Origin: Cordilura impudica
Taxonomy: Eukaryota > Arthropoda > Insecta > Diptera > Scathophagidae
Length of the DNA: 64,000 nt
Direction of reading: 5' to 3'
NCBI GenBank assembly: GCA_963682025.1
Contig: OY821518.1
Coordinates: 229,070,848 to 229,134,847, forward strand
The notes beneath the pieces are model-generated. The model saw only the letters and a list, made by a program, of their open reading frames with translations, had not been told where the DNA came from and did not search any database. The position numbers were made by a program, and so were the translations under genes. Position 1 is the stretch's first letter; each line of letters opens with the position of its first letter. Below are positions 46,651 through 58,415 of the stretch, one piece after another.

Positions 46651-47218
46651 TGTATGGCTTCTTTACCTGTAGATAAAAATTGTATAAAACTTTAAGTAAA
46701 TACATATTACAAAAAAAGTATTTTGTATAGCAAACATTGTTAGTGGTATAAGTAAGTATCTGAATTTAAAAAAAGGGGGCGGTGAAGTGGGCGTGGTTCA
46801 TAGTTATATGGCGACGTTAACAGTGTTAAGAGCAATATACTACCAAATAAAAAAAAATCCGTTGGAAGGAACAAATTTGTACAGAGAACAAAAAGTTTAA
46901 AACTTTCAAACAAAATTTGGAGTGAAAAGGGGCGTGAAAGGGAGCGTGGCGTAAGAAATGTTTATTTCTACCTCGGCTGGAGTATAATGTGCATACAATT
47001 TGAAGTAAATCTGTTAAAAACTATATGGGAGCAATTACATAATTTTAAAAAAGTGGGCGTAAAAGTGGGCGTGGTCGAAAAAAAAAGTACCCTATTAATC
47101 ATGCCAGAGTCCCAGTTATGTGAAAATTTCAGGAAGATCGGTCCAGAGGTTTGGTCTCCTATAAGGTACAAACAAACAAACAAATAAACAAACACACATT
47201 CCATTTTATATATATAGA
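46651..47218 (-). mobile_element. Second Helitron-type copy, 3' end not found
   Basis: The right side gives a Helitron 5' end on the minus strand (A|TCTATATATATAAAATGG at 47218), followed by TGTGTGTTTGTTTG and a CCTATAAGGTACAAAC block shared with 42774-44159, and several GGGCGTGG words (46770-47075). No CTAG terminus is visible to the left. Confidence 0.7.
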
Positions 47219-48689
47219 TAATATATATAGATAGATATATGTATATAGATAAGATAGATATAGATAACGTATGAGGCCGGTCGTTTGAAACGCTGTATCT
47301 TCGTTAGCTTTGCTGCAATTTTATTGAAATTTTGACACAACACTCTCGACATGTTGTACATTCAGTAAAAAAAAATGCAAAAAAAAGTTTTAAAACCTTT
47401 CCTTAAACTCTTTGGTGGATCCCACCAGAGATCTAATGGTTGATTCGTATGGTGCTTTATTTAATTTGGTCACAAAATTTCACAAAATTTGGTACGGTAG
47501 TTCGTTGTGCTTATAAGCAAAATATGACGGCCAAAGATAGTGAAATTATACACATGACTTCGATAAATATCCAGCTAATTTTCTTTGGCAGCGAGGGATC
47601 GGTTTGGTTAATATCCCACAAATGATTGGAGCCGCATAATTATTTTTTTCGGGGTATTAATTTCATTAGAAAAAAAATAATGAAAAAAACGTGGCTAATT
47701 TGCTGAAAACCCCTGAAAACTCTTAGCTTTTTAAAAATGTGGAAATTTTTCCATACAAAAATTGACAAAATGTTGGGTTTTCTACGCGTATACACTTAAT
47801 TGACTCTGATTGATATATATATAAAAATTTTGTTTGTATTTATTTATTTTTGACCTAAAGTTACTAAAATTAATATTTTTTCCAAATATATTATATTTAT
47901 TTGCACTAACATTATGTTTTTTTTTTCACTTAATTGGGAAAAAAAACTTTTTTTGCATGCTATTTTGCTAACGAGTAAAATTTCGCAAGGTTGCATTCAA
48001 ATGATCACTAGTTATCGAATCCCAAAATCAGAAATTTCGCCACATATTATTCGTTATCGTATAAAAAAATCCCAAAAGTATAAAAATTCGCACGTTGCGT
48101 CTTGCGTCTTGCGACTGCGAATATTAAACCCCAGATTGTGGAGAAATAGTATTACGCTAAATATTTTGATGAATTTGTAAATTTTATTTCAAAGCTAAAC
48201 TCTACTGATTCATTCATTTTGCGTATTCATATGTCAATCTTGAAAGAAGTTTAATATTTTTTTTAATTTGTTTATTTTTAATGTAGTTAATATAAATGTA
48301 CAGATTTCATTGCACACTGGGGCAGTCTAGAACAAAAACAGACAAAATATTTAATATAAAAAGCAATCGTAATCTTTACATAATGGCATAATTTGTTATT
48401 TCAATTATTGTTTTTGACCCGTGTATCAATTGTTTTTAATACACACAGTTTTGATGTCCGGTCATTGTCATTTTCAGGATTAAATATATTAAATATATTA
48501 TTATTATTATTAGTATTTATTATATATTTATCATCACAATTTTTCATATATTAATAAAAGTATTGCAGCAAATAACGTCTTTTTTATATACAAAGGAATT
48601 GAGTTGATGAATTTTAAGAGAAAAAGATATAAAAAAAACTTTTTGACATGTCTAAGTAATTTTGTCACCAACCTGTTTGTTCAACTACT
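47219..48689. other. Unassigned AT-rich sequence
   Basis: Begins with a GATA microsatellite-like patch (47205-47265). Short frames at 47440-47625 and 47914-48180 have no recognisable domain. 48290-48690 may be the 3' untranslated part of the LINE relic that follows. Confidence 0.45.
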
Positions 48690-49165
48690 CTTCAATAGTT
48701 GAAGAACAAAGTAAATAAAATTTGCAAATTCCTTATAAGGTCAAAATTTGGAGACCTGTTTTTGTCCTCGAATCTGGATATTAATTTCTCTAAAACTGAT
48801 TTCAACATTTCTTGTTTAAAATTGCTGTGTAGTAGGGCAGTAGAAATATTAAAAATTACTTTAAACGTTTTATTTTGAATAACCTGATGTTTTTAAGGTA
48901 AGTTTTTGCACAACTAGTCGACCACACCTGACAGCCGTACGTCATAATTGGACATATGTACATTTTGTATAATTAGCTTGTTTTCGGCTGAGTAAAGGGA
49001 AAATGGCTCTTCCGCATCTTAAAGTTTTATCACAATGTCAATGGTGGTGTTTGAATGTTAGATTCTTATCAAAAATCATTTCCAAAAAATTTTTGTTATC
49101 CAGTATTGGAATCTGTGATCCTTGAGTATTGAAGGTTGTTTGTGGAACACTTTTTGGCGACGTTT
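48690..49165 (-). pseudogene. Reverse transcriptase thumb fragment, decayed
   Basis: Minus-strand reading gives FLEMIFDKNLTFKHHH, RCGRAIFPL, LYKMYICPIMTYGCQVW and then NFKQEMLKSVLEKLISRFED with stops between. This is the post-catalytic part of a jockey-clade LINE different from those at 31-39 kb. Confidence 0.78.
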
Positions 49166-49466
49166 TAAAATAAAAACAAGTAAGAGTGTTAAATTCGGCT
49201 GTGCCGAATTTTTTTATACCTCCACCTGAGTCTTAAACTCTATATTACACCCATTTTTCATTTTTCAATTTTCATTTTTCATTTTAAATTTTTCAGTTTT
49301 CGTTTTCCATTTTTCATTTTTCAATTTTCATTTTCCATTTTTCAATTTCACTTTCCATTTTTCACTTTCCTTTTTTCCTTTTTCAATTTTCATTGTTCAT
49401 TTTCCATTTTTCATTTTTCATTTGTTATTTTTCATTTTTCATTTTCCATTTTCCATTTTTCATTTT

Positions 49467-52400
49467 TATACCCTCCACTCCAGTGTGCAGAGGGTATATA
49501 TAAGTTTGTCATTCCGTTTGTAATAATTAGAAAAAAAGTTTTGGACCCCATAAAATATATATATTTGTGATCCTTTTAACAACCGGAGTTGATATAGCGA
49601 TGTCCGTCTGTCCGTGTGTCCGTCTGTCCATGTGTCCGTCTGTCCGTCTGTGGAAATCACGATGACGGCATCAATCGGGCAGCTAGGGTGCTCGTTGACA
49701 TAAAAAATGATTCACTAACATCCTGGGACGTTTGCTATTTGAAATCGTCCAAATCGGTCGAGCAGGGCCCGAGATTTGAATAAAGAACTAAAAAAAATCT
49801 TGAAAAAATATAATTTTCTATGTTGTTCTTGTCACGATCACGCCCTCAATAGCACAGCTACAGTGATCATTTTTAGTGAGAATGATTCACCAAATTCATG
49901 GGAAGATTTCTGTTTCAGAAATCATTAAAATTGATGGAACAGGTCCAGGGAAATCTCTGAAAAAGTAAAAAAACAATGAAAAATATGATGTTTCTATATT
50001 GTTCTTGTTGTAATTCTAAATGTTGTGTTGTTGTCATAGCTGGACTTGTTGTTTTTGTGGTCGTTGCGGTAATAATATAATAAAAACTAACCCTTTGTAC
50101 ATTTTTTTATTAACTCTGGTACAAAATTTTAAAAGTTTCCATTGTTTTGACATCACCAAAAAAATTTGTTAGATCATTTCTGTTATTACCACGAGCCTGC
50201 CTGCAAAATTTCAGATAGAATGGGTCACCGATCCAAAAAATTTTCGACAAGCAGACACTACGAGTTAATATAAAGGGAGTAAAAATTCACCAACATCTAA
50301 AGCAAATAATGCTAAAATACCTAGTTGTTAATAAAAAAAAAAAAAAAACAATGTAAATTTAGCAAAAAAAAATTTTATGTATAAATTTATTTAAAGAGAA
50401 AAACACAAAAATAACGTTTGATGTGGTATTTTTTGTGTGTAATATTTACATATACATACATATATTAAATAATACAAATAATATACATATATTCTATATA
50501 TGTATATCCATAACAACTGCATGTTAGAAATAAATCGGTATATTATTTTATTTACATAAAATTCTGCAATATTTTGTTGTGGGGAAAATACATTTCTTTT
50601 GCATTAACAGAGTGTCACTTCATTTTGCTCAGCGTGACTATGCCACAGTAGATGGCGCAACAATTTTTGTTTGTTCTAATTAGCTTTGCAATAGTTATTT
50701 CTATTTTAACATGAATGTTAATATTTTCAACTGGATATCATACAGAACAATGTTAAGAGTATACACGGGCTGGTCTTTTATTTCATACGTATTTTCATTA
50801 TTCTTTTACAAATATGAACATAAGTTTGGCATATTAACTTTTTGCTGTCTTTACAAAATAGAGTTACCGAGTTCATCAATGAGTTTTTTGCTTTCAAAAC
50901 AGTTCTACATAGTTATATAGAATTATTATTCTGCTTTACCTACAAAATATCTGATTGCGATTACATCTAATTTTTAAAAATTGTTTATTATTACTAAAGC
51001 AGTATTATTCACATAAATACAAAATTGCACTTTTTAAATTTTTCATTCAAATTTAAGAAAATATCAATTCTAAATACTGGAATTAAAAATTTCCAATTAT
51101 TAATTACAATTAATTGAATTTCAGAAAATCATATCAAAACGTCGGAAATTATAATTTTAAATTTAGAAGACATCAATTGCATCTTTAATATATAAATTTT
51201 ATTCGTTAAACACAAATTGAAATTCCAAAAAAAAAAACACCAAATACCTGTGTTTACATTTAAAAAATTTTTACATTAAAAAAAAATATTAACATTCAGG
51301 AGAAATTAATAGCTTTTCAGTACCGCGATTCAGTAACTTCTTTTAACGATAGTCGAATCGTTAAAAAAAGAAAATAGCAAAATTATCAGTAAAATTTTTA
51401 AACGATATTCGCTATTGTTAAAGTCAGCTGTTGTTGTTATCTAAACGACAACCATTTTTGTGTTGTTTTTTCAATCGATAAAAACTTGAATTTTTTGGTT
51501 GAAATGTCGTCATACATAAATAAAAATCATAAAAAAAAAACTTTTTTATATAAATAAAAAAATTAAATAGCATATTCAATTCATTACTTAATTTTCAAAT
51601 AAATACACAGAAATATTAATAAAAAAAATATAAAGATATTAAACATAAACATAAAATCATCCTGTCAAAACGAAGTAATTTGTTTTTTCTATTCTTCTTT
51701 GTGTTTTTCGCTTATTTTGACAGAGATGCCACTCGTTTACAATATAAATAAATAGAAAAATAGATTTGTCGACTGTCGTTAAGATGAATGTACTTAGTGA
51801 ATCACTTAATCCTTAGTGCAAACAACAATAGCTGTCGATATATTTTGCCATTGTCATTTTTGATCGTTGAAATTTACAGAATCGGACTACAGAAAACATT
51901 AATTTAAATTCAATGAATTTTAGAAAACGTGAAATAATATTTAAGAATTGCGAACATAAAAACTATAACATAAATAAACGCAATTTGGTGAGAATGTTAT
52001 TTATATAGAAATTTTCACAATTTTTTTTTTTGATAAAAATTTTAAGTTTTTCAGAAAATAAAGAGAACAAATTATTTAATTTAAAATGTTTGGGACATTT
52101 GGTTTTTTGCGTTTGGCATCCCTAATTTGAATATTTATTATTATAAATTTTTTCTCTATGTTTTCCAAATATGGCAATGTTTTAATAAAAAAGTTGAGAG
52201 AGCTTTTTTTTTGGTTATTATTTGTTACTACATCCGACCTACATGACCGCAATGAAAAAATATTTCGCCAGTTAAAAGAAACTATACAGCCATCTCCAAT
52301 TAGCACGTTTTACTGAATATAGCCACCCTACACAACCATTACCTTTGCAATGGAGGTTAGGGCGAGCTATTTAATTAGCAAAAACTAAATTAAAAGAGAA

Positions 52401-52664
52401 GTTATGTCATATAACCGGAAACGCATGCATATAGGTATATAACCTAAATGCATGCCGATCACCAACCACGATGACCAAAAAGCAAACACCGAAATAAATC
52501 CGAAATAATAGATAAGACGAAAACCAACCCAAAGAATTTGCTGAAATAATTTGGTATTAAGTTTAACAAATTGTTTACTTTTTCATTTATATTTATTATC
52601 AAGACTCAAACCGAGGTGGAGGGTATCAAAGATTCGGCACAGCCGAATTTAACACTCTTACTTG
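49467..52664 (+). mobile_element. Full-length family A element (reference copy)
   Basis: It is 3.2 kb with no large insertion, running from TATACCCTCCACTCCAGTG to TTCGGCACAGCCGAA..CTTACTTG. The mini-me TA block and GTCC/GTCT block lie at about 49556-49652. It gives the empty-site sequence for insertions in the other A copies. Confidence 0.92.
50711..50920 (+). other. 69-codon open frame, same peptide as 12996-13205
   Basis: It starts MNVNIFNWISYRTMLR and has no recognised domain. See the matching entry; a chance frame in a young repeat is the simplest reading. Confidence 0.25.
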
Positions 52665-52849
52665 TTTATATTTCATTTTCCTTTTTTAATTTTTAATTCT
52701 TAACTTTTCATTTTTCAATTTTCATGTTTCAATTTTCATTTTTAATTTTTCATTTTTCAATTTTCATTTTCCATTTTTCATTTTTATATTTTCATTTTCA
52801 TTTTCCATTTTCTATTTTTCAATTCTCATTTTCCATTTTCCATTTCTCA

Positions 52850-52880
<31 letters not shown>

Positions 52881-53309
52881 AACATTTTTCATATTTCAAT
52901 TTTCATTTTCCATTTTCAATTTTTCATTTTCCAATTTCCATTTTCCATTTTTAATTTTTCATTTTCCATTTTACATGTTTAATTTTTCAATTTTCATTTT
53001 TCATTCTCCATTTTTCAATTTTCATTTTCCTTTTTCCGTTTTGCATTTTCCATTTTTTAATTTCCATTTTTCATTTTCGATTTTCCATTTTTCAACTTTC
53101 ATTTTCCATTTTTCAATTTCATTTTCCATTTCCCATTTTTCATTTTTCCATTTCCATTTTTCATTTTTTAATATTCATTTTTCAATTTTCATTTTCCATT
53201 TTCATTTTCCATTTTTAATTTTTAATTTTTAATTTTTAATTTTTCAATTTTCAATTTCCATTTTCCATTAGTCATTTTTCATTCTTCAATTTTCATTTTC
53301 CATTTTTCA

Positions 53310-53340
<31 letters not shown>

Positions 53341-53655
53341 CAATTTTGCAATTTTCATTTTCCATTTTCCAATTTTCATTTTCGATTTTTCATAGTTCGT
53401 TTTCGTTTTCCACTTTCCGTTTTTCATTTTTCAATTTTCATTTTCCATTTTTCAAGTCTCATTTTCCATTTTTCATTTTTCAATTTTCATTTTCCATTTT
53501 TCAATTTCATTTTCCATTTTTCATTTTGCATTTTTCATTTTCCATTTTTCATTTTCCATTTTCCGTTTTTATTTTCCATTTTTCATCTTTATTTTTCATT
53601 CTCCATTTTCCATTTTCATTTTCCATTGGAAAATTTCCATTTTTCGTTTTCATTT
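52665..53655 (-). repeat. (TTTTCCATTTTTCA)n tract
   Basis: This is the reverse complement of the tract at 3090-4437, with the same word set. Phenylalanine-rich frames on the plus strand are a by-product. Confidence 0.95.
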
Positions 53656-54224
53656 TCTTTCATATTGGCGATTTTTTTTAATTATAACGTGATAACGATA
53701 AAAAAAATATGTGGCAATACTACTAACATGAGTTATGTTATTGTGTTCTGGGTATTGTTAATATATATGCATATTATTTTTGTGGCATTTTTTTATGTTG
53801 TTGTACAATTATTATGTTCAACCACTAAACTGTTGCAACAAGCACACTGGGTTTTATGTTTTTTTTAGAGATATCTACCTATTTTTGCTCGTATCTAATC
53901 ACAATGATGCCCGATGTAGCCCATTTTCAATACCAACCTGCTGGGAATTATGGCAAATGATATTTTTGTAACCTTATCCAGTTAGATGGCTTTTTTTGTG
54001 AATGAGCGTGATTTCAACAGACAGACGGACAGGCGGACAGACGGACAGACGGACACCGCTATATCGACTCGAGCTGTGATAATGATCAAGAATATGTATA
54101 CTTTATGGGGTCGGAAATTAGTTTTTCGATGCGTTACAAACGTAATGACAAACCTATATATACCCTCTGCCACTGACGTGTGGAGGGTATAAAAATAGTT
54201 GCCTGTGTTTTGTCTTATTATTTT

Positions 54225-54779
54225 TATACCCTCCACATCTCAGTGGCAGAGGGTATATATAGGTTTGTCATTCCGTTTGTAACGCATCGAAAAACTAATT
54301 TCCGACCCAATAAAGTATATATATTCTTGATCCTTATCACAGCTCGAGTCGATATAGCGATGTCCGTCTGTCCGTCTGTCCGTCTGTCCGTCTGTCCGTC
54401 TGTCCGTCTGTCCGTGTGTCTGTTGAAATCACGCTCATTCAAAAAAAAAAGCATTTACTTAGGTCAGGTTACGAAAAAATTATTTGCCATAATTCCCACC
54501 AGGTTGGTATTGAAATCGGAGTAAATCGGGAGCCTCTGCGCTGAGAAATGAACAAAAGTTTATAGATACCTCTAAAAAAAACATGAAACCTAGTGTTTTC
54601 TTGTAATAGTTTAGTGGTTGAACATACAACAACATAAAAAAAGCCACAAAAAAAATGTGATTCATACATATTAACAATAACAAGAACACAACTACCATGA
54701 GCTATGTTAATAGTATTGCCACAAACCGAGGTGGAGGGTATCAAAGATTCGGCACAGCCGAATTTAACACTCTTACTTG
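54225..54779 (+). mobile_element. Short family A' element without the long simple repeat
   Basis: It starts TATACCCTCCACATCTCAG, has seven or more GTCCGTCT units (54362-54415), and ends GGCACAGCCGAATTT..CTTACTTG. At 554 bp it shows that the kilobase tract in its relatives is optional. It lies 33 bases from the A' element on its left, in opposite orientation. Confidence 0.9.
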
Positions 54780-55023
54780 TTTAATATCCATTTGTTGAAA
54801 TAATTATCAGCATGCGTTAGTGTTTTTTTTTCATACTAGTAGATTCCAGCCCTCTAAAATCGAGTGCAAATTCTAGGAAATTTTATTTTTTCATTAAATA
54901 AAGACCCTAAAATTATGCTAATCAATTATAGCCAGTTCAAAAATCAACACGAAAAACAAACTCATTTTTATTACAAACACATTAACAAATTTAATAAACA
55001 CACACATAGCATTGTATAATTTT
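54780..55023. other. Unassigned spacer
   Basis: Nothing recognised. Confidence 0.4.
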
Positions 55024-55205
55024 ATGTATGTGTTAGTAGCAACTTTAAATGCAATTTACTCAACATAAAGGGAAAAATTTAAAAATCTGTAAATCTGCAA
55101 AACGGCTAAAAAGAAATACCTTTCAAATAATATACATTTGGTCAAAAACGGATAAAACGGTAGGACAAAACATCGGTCACAAGAAATCACCTAGCCTATT
55201 AATAT
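55024..55205 (+). repeat. Left copy of a ~180-bp inverted repeat
   Basis: It starts ATGTATGTGTTAGTAGCAAC and ends CCTATTAATATTATAG; its reverse complement lies at 56344-56524 with about 90% identity by eye. Confidence 0.88.
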
Positions 55206-55263
55206 TATAGATTCGCTACTATAAAAGTAAAAGAAACCTTTTTCACTATTTCATTAACAAGTA

Positions 55264-55470
55264 CACTTAATTTTTAAATTTATACCCTCCACACCACTGT
55301 GCAGAGGGTATGTATCAGTTTATCATTCCGTTTGTAACACATCTAAAAATGATATGTATTATTGCTTCATAAAGATCCATAAAGATATGTATTATTGATC
55401 CTTATAAAAACTCGAGTCGATAGAGGGATATCCGTCTGTCCGTCGACCCGCCGATAAAAATATTTTGGAG
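55264..55470 (+). repeat. A-type terminal (mini-me) fragment
   Basis: Begins TATACCCTCCACACCACTG and keeps the ACTCGAGTCGATAGAGGGATA core and a short GTCC tract; truncated after that. Confidence 0.8.
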
Positions 55471-55499
55471 TTTTTAATCGACCAAATTTAAACCCCGAA

Positions 55500-55640
55500 T
55501 AAATGTCCTCCCTAGTATTCGAGGTCAAGCTCCCTTCAAGAAAGGACTGGGATAGGTGGAAGCCTACGGCAGGCTATGACAATCGGGTCGGTGCAGGTGT
55601 CTTCTCCTGTGATCTTGATATCCAACTTTCTTATAGACTA
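55500..55640 (+). pseudogene. RNase H N-terminal fragment of an I-clade LINE
   Basis: The reading YDNRVGAGVFSCDLDIQLSY matches the first strands of the RNase H domain that follows RT in I/R1-related LINEs. It is only about 45 codons long. Confidence 0.6.
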
Positions 55641-56340
55641 ACATGACTACTGATGTAGTTACAAGAATGATATTTAACCTAGAAAAATACCGTAATTTAT
55701 GGAACTTAGAAGTTAACTTGAGTAAATCTGAAATTTTAATCTTTCGCAACGGTGGTTGACTCGCACGAAGAGAAAAGTGGTATTTTAAGGAAGATCTGAT
55801 AAAAAATATGGTCAGAATCTCATTTAACAACCATGTTGTAAAACGAAACAACCAAGCAAAAATGCCATAAATACAACCTGAAAAAACTTTCTCGGAAAGA
55901 ATGATATTAATTTTAAAATGAAATGGAAACTTTTTTTAGCTGTATGTAGATATATACAATCATATGCAGCACAAACATGGGGTTTTAGTAATTGCGAAGC
56001 AGTGGATTATCTCCAAAGATACTTTAAGAAGAAAGTTCTCAAACTTTCAAGCAATACACCAAACTACTCCTTAATGCTAGAAACATCTGCTGAAGAAGGT
56101 CACATCTACACGTTAGCCCTTCACTTAAAATACATTGGAAAGGCATTATATTATGGAGAAAGTAGGATGCCTCATTAATTGACAAAAAACTTGTTGAGTA
56201 GAGAGCTGTTTTGGGTAAAGGTTTTGAAAGAAAAACTCGTTAATTTAAGCATACTTTGGCCGGGGTCAACTCTAACAGAAGAGCAGTGGAACTTGTTAAG
56301 TACAGAACTTTAGAGCAGTATTAAAACACTCAATATACAT
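55641..56340 (+). pseudogene. Reverse transcriptase thumb/C-terminal fragment
   Basis: The reading VTRMIFNLEKYRNLWNLEVN and LSKSEILIFRNGG is the post-catalytic RT region; the intact part at 55918-56178 gives MKWKLFLAVCRYIQSYAAQT and VDYLQRYFKKKVLKL. It is a LINE of another type than the 31-39 kb ones, and it interrupts the order expected for RNase H. Confidence 0.8.
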
Positions 56341-56343
56341 CTA

Positions 56344-56524
56344 TAATATTAATGCTAGGCGATTTCTTGTGACTGATGTTTTGTTCTACCGTTTTATCCC
56401 GATTTTGACCAAACATATATTATTTGAAAGGTATTTCTTTTTCGCCGTTTGCAGATTTACAGATTTTTTAACTTTTTCCTTTATTTTGAGTAAATTGCAT
56501 TTAAAGTTGCTACTAACACATACA
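56344..56524 (-). repeat. Right copy of the ~180-bp inverted repeat
   Basis: Reverse complement of 55024-55205; it starts CTATAATATTAATGCTAGG and ends GTTGCTACTAACACATACAT. Confidence 0.88.
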
Positions 56525-56527
56525 TCC

Positions 56528-57005
56528 TCGGCCATAGGAATTTTTACGGTAATGAATGGGCAGACGAACTGGCAAGAACAGCTTCTGCTTTTGATACTTC
56601 TTCTGCGGGATCAGTCGTAACACCACTGGGAATCATTAAGGGAGGATCTTCGTTAACTTCCCATGAGCAGCGGAAAATAAATGAAAGGATATTGATACAT
56701 GCAGGACTGCAAGGCAGAAGTGGCCTGACTATAACTTAGGACGAACTAAATCTAAACTCAGTAGAAGTAGAAGGGGCATATCAAGGCTCACGGCCGCATT
56801 GACGGGTCATTGGCTGATCGATAAACACGTAGGAAGACCAGACCAGAACACCTGGAGAAGAGGAGAGAGTATTATCATCTCTTCTGCGAGTGTGCAGCTT
56901 TAGCCAGTATCAGGTTGCGAACATTAGACAGTGGACGACCTATCTAGAATATCGGACTTAGATTTGACTGATATTATACGCTTACTTAATGTCACAGGTT
57001 AGATC
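56528..57005 (+). pseudogene. RNase H C-terminal and tail fragment of an I-clade LINE
   Basis: The reading RNFYGNEWADELARTASAFD is the last RNase H helix, followed after frame changes by SRLTAALTGHWLIDKHVGR and a cysteine-bearing tail (FCECAAL-like). It probably belonged with the fragment at 55500-55640; the middle is missing. Confidence 0.75.
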
Positions 57006-58175
57006 TAGTATTTTTGAAATATTGCTTTCGTGTTGTGAGGTTATTCAAAACTAAGTCGCTTGACTCAACTTGTTGATTTCAAAGACGGTGAACTGCCATT
57101 TCAACCAACCAATATTCAAAACTTAACTTAATTACTGATTTTATTTCTACTATGTACCATTCTCTTTATACCGCGGATTTATAGTCACGAGATGACGATA
57201 GCTAAGGTATCGACCCTTCTTAGACGCCTGAAGATTTAGATGCGTTGGCACTATTAACTATTAACATATTCGCATATTGTTGGGATATTGACGTCTTATT
57301 GAATATTTTCATTAAGAATGAACCATGAGTCGTAAAATTTTTGATTTGTCATATATGTATTTATGTAAAGCACATAAAGTTAATTATGTTTTACTTTATA
57401 AAAAATGTTACAATTCTATTAAAAAGTCGTGTGTAATTATGTATGTAGTCGTAATTGTAGGTATGATTACTTTTACTAAATGTGTATGTTCGCTTGATAT
57501 AATTTTTGGTTATTGAGTCATGGTTTTCCTTCTAAACATGTAATGTTTGAACAACTTTTAACATTTACCAACTCTTTGCTATACAAGCATTTATACAAGT
57601 AGTATGTTTATGTATTTGTGAATGAAAGTAAGATGAACATGCATGTGTTTATTTTGTTCTTTTTTTTTTAATGATTTATGCATACATGTGCTTGTTTATG
57701 TGTTAGGTTTATATTTTTGTTATTCTTAGCAGTACGATTATTTAAAAAGTGAGTACCCACTCACTCGCTTGCTCAACTCACTGTTCGATGTTACGAATTG
57801 TGTACCCTCATTTATATGGGAGTGTTTAGTTTTGACGACGCGAGTACGACTACGACAACAAACTTTTTTGCAATTTTAGTTCAAACTTTTTATTTAAGGA
57901 TAAAAACGAAAATAGGTAAACAACAACAACCAAACACAAGGGGTGTTAGAACTCTAACGTCATATAATGGGAAAATAAATCACTGACAAAGTGGCCGACT
58001 GACTGACTAACTGACAAACAGGCTTGACACTCATACCTTCAACAAGGATATTTTTGTTTTTCGTTAACTACTATTATTTTACTCTAGTCTAGACTAGACT
58101 GACCATCTGTTATAATATTTTGCTAGAACAGGTTGTGTGATTTTGTTCAAAAATTTTAGATTAGAAAAAATGGTC
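57006..58175. other. Unassigned sequence
   Basis: No gene or repeat terminus recognised. A perfect 16-bp palindrome TCTAGTCTAGACTAGA is at 58083-58098. Confidence 0.45.
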
Positions 58176-58233
58176 AGGGTACAATGAGCTTGTGCTGATG
58201 TTTGTAACTATCAAAAATACTTGACTTAGATCC
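58176..58233 (+). repeat. Family B end fragment
   Basis: GGGTACAATGAGCTTGTGCTG..CAAAAATACTTGACTTAG matches the TATACCC-end part of B. A second fragment of the same part lies inverted at 63079-63196. Confidence 0.7.
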
Positions 58234-58400
58234 ATTATTTATTTATTTATTTCATAACTCTATGGAAGAATTCCTTACAACCTATAATTATAATTATAAA
58301 TATTACAATAATTTAATTTAAAATGTATGTATTTGTTAAAAAAAACAATTTAATTTTACGTTTAATATTGATGACATTTCTGTTATCTTTTAAGTTTTGT
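58234..58400 (-). mobile_element. 3' end of a LINE with (TAAA)n tail
   Basis: Minus strand ends GAATTCTTCCATAGAGTTAT followed by GAAATAAATAAATAAATAA. No coding part remains. Confidence 0.6.
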
Positions 58401-58415
58401 TTTTATACCCTCCAC

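Larger units (their letters stand above)
49177..54191 (-). mobile_element. Family A' element split by a family A element
   Basis: It starts CAAGTAAGAGTGTTAAATTCG with the terminal hairpin, enters the TTTTCCATTTTTCA tract (49250-49466), is interrupted by A (49467-52664), resumes the tract (52665-53655), and then has the unique part, a GGAC tract (54022-54053) and the end GTGGAGGGTATA. Without the insertion it is about 1.8 kb and matches the copy at 2572-4961 in plan. Confidence 0.85.

Noticed and set aside
48300..48690. Separate gene left of the RT fragment
   Set aside because: No coding signal; most likely LINE 3' untranslated sequence.
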